Positions 60,992 to 64,000 of a stretch of 64,000 nucleotides of DNA are shown in pieces; the first letter of the stretch is position 1, and the number at the start of each line of letters is the position of its first letter. The stretch lies in contig NZ_SZPR01000036.1 in assembly GCF_005280195.1 (NCBI RefSeq), positions 1 through 64,000 of the forward strand. Reading direction: 5' to 3'. The position numbers and the translations under genes are program-made. Below the pieces are notes generated by a model. The model was not told the DNA's origin, did no database searches, and worked only from the letters and a program-made list of their open reading frames with translations. This DNA is from Streptomyces galbus (GTDB taxonomy: Bacteria; Actinomycetota; Actinomycetes; Streptomycetales; Streptomycetaceae).

Positions 60992-63378
60992 CCCCCAACG
61001 TGGCCGTTGAGACCACCCCCGAAACCCCTCAGATTCCCTTGTGGAACGACCCCGCCCACGACATCGACACGCGGGTCTCGGCGCTGATCGAGGCCATGAC
61101 CCTCGACGAGAAGATCGCCCAGTTGTACGGCGTGTGGGTCGGCGCGTCCGCCGAGGGCGGTGAAGTCGCCCCGCACCAGCACGAGATGGACGACGCCGTC
61201 GACCTCGACGCCCTGCTCCCGGCCGGGCTGGGCCAGTTGACCCGTCCCTTCGGCACTGCGCCCGTCGACCCGGCGCTCGGCGCGCTGTCCCTGATGCGCA
61301 CCCAGGCGCGGATCACCGCCGCCAACCGCTTCGGCATCCCGGCCGTGGCCCACGAGGAGTGCCTGGCCGGCTTCGCCACCTGGCAGGCCACCGCCTACCC
61401 CGTGCCGCTGTCCTGGGGCGCCTCCTTCGACCCCGAACTGATCCGCGAGATGGCCACCGCGATCGGCCGCGACATGCGCGCGGTCGGCGTCCACCAGGGC
61501 CTCGCACCCGTCCTCGACGTGGTGCGCGACGCCCGCTGGGGTCGCGTCGAGGAGACCATCGGCGAGGACCCCTACCTGGTCGGCACCATCGGCACCGCCT
61601 ACGTCCAGGGCCTGGAGTCCGCCGGGATCGTCGCCACCCTCAAGCACTTCGCCGGCTACTCCGCCTCCCGCGCCGGACGCAATCTCGCCCCGGTGAGCGC
61701 GGGCCCGCGCGAACGCGCCGACGTGCTGCTGCCGCCGTTCGAGATGGCCCTGCGCGAGGGCGGTGCCCGCTCCGTCATGCACGCCTACACCGACACCGAC
61801 GGGCTGCCGTCCGTGGCGGACGAAGGACTGCTGACCGAACTCCTGCGCGGCACCTGGGGTTTCGAGGGCACGGTCGTCGCCGATTACTTCGGCATCGCCT
61901 TCCTCAAGATCCTGCACGGGCTGGCCGGCGACTGGGCCGACGCGGCGGGCACCGCCCTGCGGGCCGGCGTCGACGTGGAACTGCCCACCGTCAAGACCTT
62001 CGGCGCACCCCTCACCGAGGCCGTGCGCGCCGGACGCGTCCCCGAGGCCCTCGTCGACCGCGCGCTGCGCCGCGTCCTCGCCCAGAAGGCGCGGCTCGGC
62101 CTGCTCGACCCGGACTGGAGCCCGGTGCCGCCGGCCCTGGCCGGAGCCGACCCGGACGACCCCGACGCACTGCGCGGCACGGTCGACCTGGACAGCCCCG
62201 CCAACCGCGAACTGGCCCGCACGGTCGCCGAGGAGGCGGTGGTGCTGCTCAGCAACGACGGCGTCCTGCCGCTCACCGCACCGCGCCGCATCGCCCTGGT
62301 CGGCCCCAACGCCGAGGAGGCCACGGCCGTCCTGGGCTGCTACTCGTTCCCGCAGCACGTCGGCGTGCACCACCCCGACCAGCCCGTCGGCATCGAACTG
62401 CCCACCCTGCGCGAGAGCCTGGAACGCGAGTTCCCCGGCGCGGAACTGACCGTGGTGCGCGGCACCGGCGTCGACGACGGCGACACCTCCTCCCTCGCGG
62501 ACGCGGTGGCGGCGGCGCGCGACGCCGACGTGGTGGTGGCCGTGCTCGGCGACCGCGCCGGCCTGTTCGGGCGCGGCACGAGCGGCGAGGGCTGCGACGT
62601 GGAGTCGCTGGCCCTGCCCGGCGCCCAGCAGCAACTCCTCGACGCGCTGCTGGACTCGGGCACCCCCGTGGTGACCGTGCTGCTCGCCGGACGCCCCTAC
62701 GCGCTCGGCCGGGCCGTGGCGGAGTCGGCCGCCATCGTGCAGTCGTTCTTCCCCGGCGCCGAGGGCACCCCGGCCCTGGCGGGGGTACTGAGCGGGCGGG
62801 TCAACCCGTCCGGGCGCCTGCCGGTCAGCGTGCCCCGCGGCACCGGCACCCAGCCCTCCACCTACCTCGGCGCGCGGCTCGCGCAGGCCAGCGAGGTCTC
62901 CAACGTCGACCCGACGGCGGCGTTCCCCTTCGGGCACGGCCTGTCCTACACGCGGTTCGTGTGGAGCGACCTGGCCGTCGACGCCGACACCACCGGTACG
63001 GACGGCGAGGTGACCCTCGCGTTCACCGTCCGCAACGCCGGTGAGCGGCCGGGCACCGAGGTGGTCCAGCTCTACCTGCACGACCCGGTGGCGTCCGTGG
63101 TCCAGCCGGTGCAACGGCTCGTGGGATTCACCCGGGTGCCCCTGCGGGCCGGCGAGTCCCGCCGGCTGCGGGTGACCGTCCCGGCCGACGTCGCCTCGTT
63201 CACCGGCCGCGACGGCCGGCGCGTGGTCGAGCCGGGTGAGCTGGAGCTGCGGCTGTCCGCGTCCAGCGGCGACGCCCGGCTCACGGCGCGGGTGACGCTG
63301 GAGGGCCCGGAGCACCCCGTGGACCACACCCGGCGCTTCCACGCGCTGTTCCAGGAGGACACCGCCATGACGGCGTAG
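60988..63378 (+). CDS. bxlA: GH3 beta-xylosidase BxlA
   Basis: 796 aa from GTG 60988, overlapping the bxlG stop, with GGAGGAAA upstream. GH3 N-domain with nucleophile Asp299 (GTVVADYFGIAFL) and substrate motif KHFAGYSASRAGRN; a C-domain (VVLLSNDGVLPL) and a fibronectin-III-like end (AFTVRNAGERPGTEVVQLYL). No signal peptide: it hydrolyses imported xylo-oligosaccharides to xylose in the cytoplasm. Beta-xylosidase is chosen over beta-glucosidase on operon context. Confidence 0.9.
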   Translation: MTPNVAVETTPETPQIPLWNDPAHDIDTRVSALIEAMTLDEKIAQLYGVWVGASAEGGEVAPHQHEMDDAVDLDALLPAGLGQLTRPFGTAPVDPALGALSLMRTQARITAANRFGIPAVAHEECLAGFATWQATAYPVPLSWGASFDPELIREMATAIGRDMRAVGVHQGLAPVLDVVRDARWGRVEETIGEDPYLVGTIGTAYVQGLESAGIVATLKHFAGYSASRAGRNLAPVSAGPRERADVLLPPFEMALREGGARSVMHAYTDTDGLPSVADEGLLTELLRGTWGFEGTVVADYFGIAFLKILHGLAGDWADAAGTALRAGVDVELPTVKTFGAPLTEAVRAGRVPEALVDRALRRVLAQKARLGLLDPDWSPVPPALAGADPDDPDALRGTVDLDSPANRELARTVAEEAVVLLSNDGVLPLTAPRRIALVGPNAEEATAVLGCYSFPQHVGVHHPDQPVGIELPTLRESLEREFPGAELTVVRGTGVDDGDTSSLADAVAAARDADVVVAVLGDRAGLFGRGTSGEGCDVESLALPGAQQQLLDALLDSGTPVVTVLLAGRPYALGRAVAESAAIVQSFFPGAEGTPALAGVLSGRVNPSGRLPVSVPRGTGTQPSTYLGARLAQASEVSNVDPTAAFPFGHGLSYTRFVWSDLAVDADTTGTDGEVTLAFTVRNAGERPGTEVVQLYLHDPVASVVQPVQRLVGFTRVPLRAGESRRLRVTVPADVASFTGRDGRRVVEPGELELRLSASSGDARLTARVTLEGPEHPVDHTRRFHALFQEDTAMTA

Positions 63379-63495
63379 GGGGGCCGTCGGGCGGGCAGGA
63401 CGGGTCGGTCGCGGAGGGAGGCTCCCGCGGCCGGCCCGTCATCATGGGCGGCCTGAGAACCTTGCGACCATCACCGCGCGGAAGGGAACGCACAC

Positions 63496-63954
63496 GTGCC
63501 TCACGACGACCGGTCGGCGCACCCCCCGGCCGCCCTGCCACCGCAGCGGGCGGCCGAGATCCACGACGTCATCGACCGGATCACCGCGTGGTGCGGGGAC
63601 CGGGAGGACGTCGTCGGACTCCTCCTGGTGGGTTCCTGCGCCCGTGGCGCCGCGCGACCGGACTCCGACGTCGACCTCGTCCTGCTCACCACGGACCCCT
63701 CCCGCTACCTGCTGGCGGACGCCTGGGTCGCGGACCTGCGGCTGGGGGAGACGGTCCGCACCCGGCGGTGGGGACCCGTCACGGAACGGCGCTGCCGCAC
63801 CGCCTCCGGCCTGGAGGTCGAGCTGGCCGTCGCCTCCCCGGACTGGGCGAGGACGGACCCCGTCGACCCCGGGACGCGACGGGTCGTCACCGACGGCGCC
63901 CGCGTCCTGCACGATCCGGCCGGCGTGCTCGCCGCCCTCGTCGCCGCCTGCTGA
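63496..63954 (+). CDS. Small nucleotidyltransferase-fold protein
   Basis: 152 aa from GTG 63496. The pol-beta-like motif GSxxRGxxRPDSDVDL (LLVGSCARGAARPDSDVDLV) gives the metal-binding Asp pair; a later ELAVASPDW could supply the third. Minimal nucleotidyltransferase domains transfer a nucleotide to a small molecule or, as MNT toxins' antidotes, to a protein. No HEPN partner gene is visible in the window; the sequence right after it ends at the window edge. Confidence 0.8.
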   Translation: MPHDDRSAHPPAALPPQRAAEIHDVIDRITAWCGDREDVVGLLLVGSCARGAARPDSDVDLVLLTTDPSRYLLADAWVADLRLGETVRTRRWGPVTERRCRTASGLEVELAVASPDWARTDPVDPGTRRVVTDGARVLHDPAGVLAALVAAC

Positions 63955-63957
63955 GGT

Positions 63958-64000
63958 CACTCCCCGTCGCGGCGGACGGCTTCCACGCTCACGGCGTGGG
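63958..64000 (-). CDS. C-terminal end of a minus-strand gene (partial)
   Basis: The minus strand reads HAVSVEAVRRDGE then a stop at 63958-63960, entering from the right edge. Too short to identify. Confidence 0.35.

Noticed and set aside
63496..63954. Nucleotidyltransferase as half of a HEPN/MNT toxin-antitoxin pair
   Set aside because: No HEPN gene on either side within the window; the downstream gene runs in the opposite direction and only its end is visible.

Overview
The window is high-GC actinobacterial chromosome, almost certainly Streptomyces. Support comes from the strong third-position GC bias, frequent GTG starts, purine-rich ribosome-binding sites, the number of LacI/MarR/AraC/XRE regulators, many Sec/Tat-secreted proteins, and hallmark families (DUF2690, DUF4383, a LitR-like regulator, a bxl xylan operon). 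There are no rRNAs, tRNAs, transposases, integrases or CRISPR arrays. It reads as an accessory, arm-like stretch of regulators, sugar utilisation genes and stress/redox enzymes, with several decayed gene fragments.

Layout. 0-2.1 kb: end of a probable ferrochelatase, then a LitR-like B12-binding MerR regulator and an ECF sigma factor. 2.4-10.1 kb: a broken glycosyltransferase, then regulator/enzyme pairs (epoxide hydrolase/MarR, LysR/aldo-keto reductase, XRE/SDR), an RsbW-like kinase and a methyltransferase. 10.2-14.1 kb: secreted proteins and a Tat-exported sulfite-oxidase-like molybdoenzyme preceded by a leaderless cysteine-type leader peptide. 14.3-19.2 kb: an esterase remnant and a cell-wall cluster, made of two secreted peptidoglycan-binding proteins and two overlapping genes for membrane proteins with an XRE domain inside the cell and a wall-facing domain outside. 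19.3-34.3 kb: a sugar locus with a GH31 enzyme, a LacI regulator, a YtfQRT/YjfF-type ABC transporter and a secreted PA14-GH2-LamG enzyme. Shared CAACGTTG-type palindromes lie before both glycosidase genes.

34.8-43.1 kb: AraC/GyrI regulator, HSL esterase, quinone oxidoreductase, FMN reductase and a MarR gene, tied together by three TTCGAATTCGAA operators, then an AraC/cupin/ATPase group. 43.1-54.5 kb: mostly single genes (LD-carboxypeptidase, small membrane proteins, DUF6193-like protein, lipoprotein, serine hydrolase, type II thioesterase, IclR-like regulator, crystallin-like secreted protein, HxlR/imine-reductase pair). 54.7-63.4 kb: RNA ligase-like protein, GH10 xylanase, then bxlR and the divergent bxlEFGA operon; CGAA-N3-TTCG sites before the xylanase and bxlE suggest one xylo-oligosaccharide regulon. 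The window closes with a small nucleotidyltransferase and the tail of a minus-strand gene.

The most interesting items are the cysteine leader/attenuator before the molybdoenzyme, the possible galactofuranoside-type utilisation regulon, and the two-gene wall-facing XRE cassette. All function calls rest on reading the sequence and family knowledge; no searches were run.
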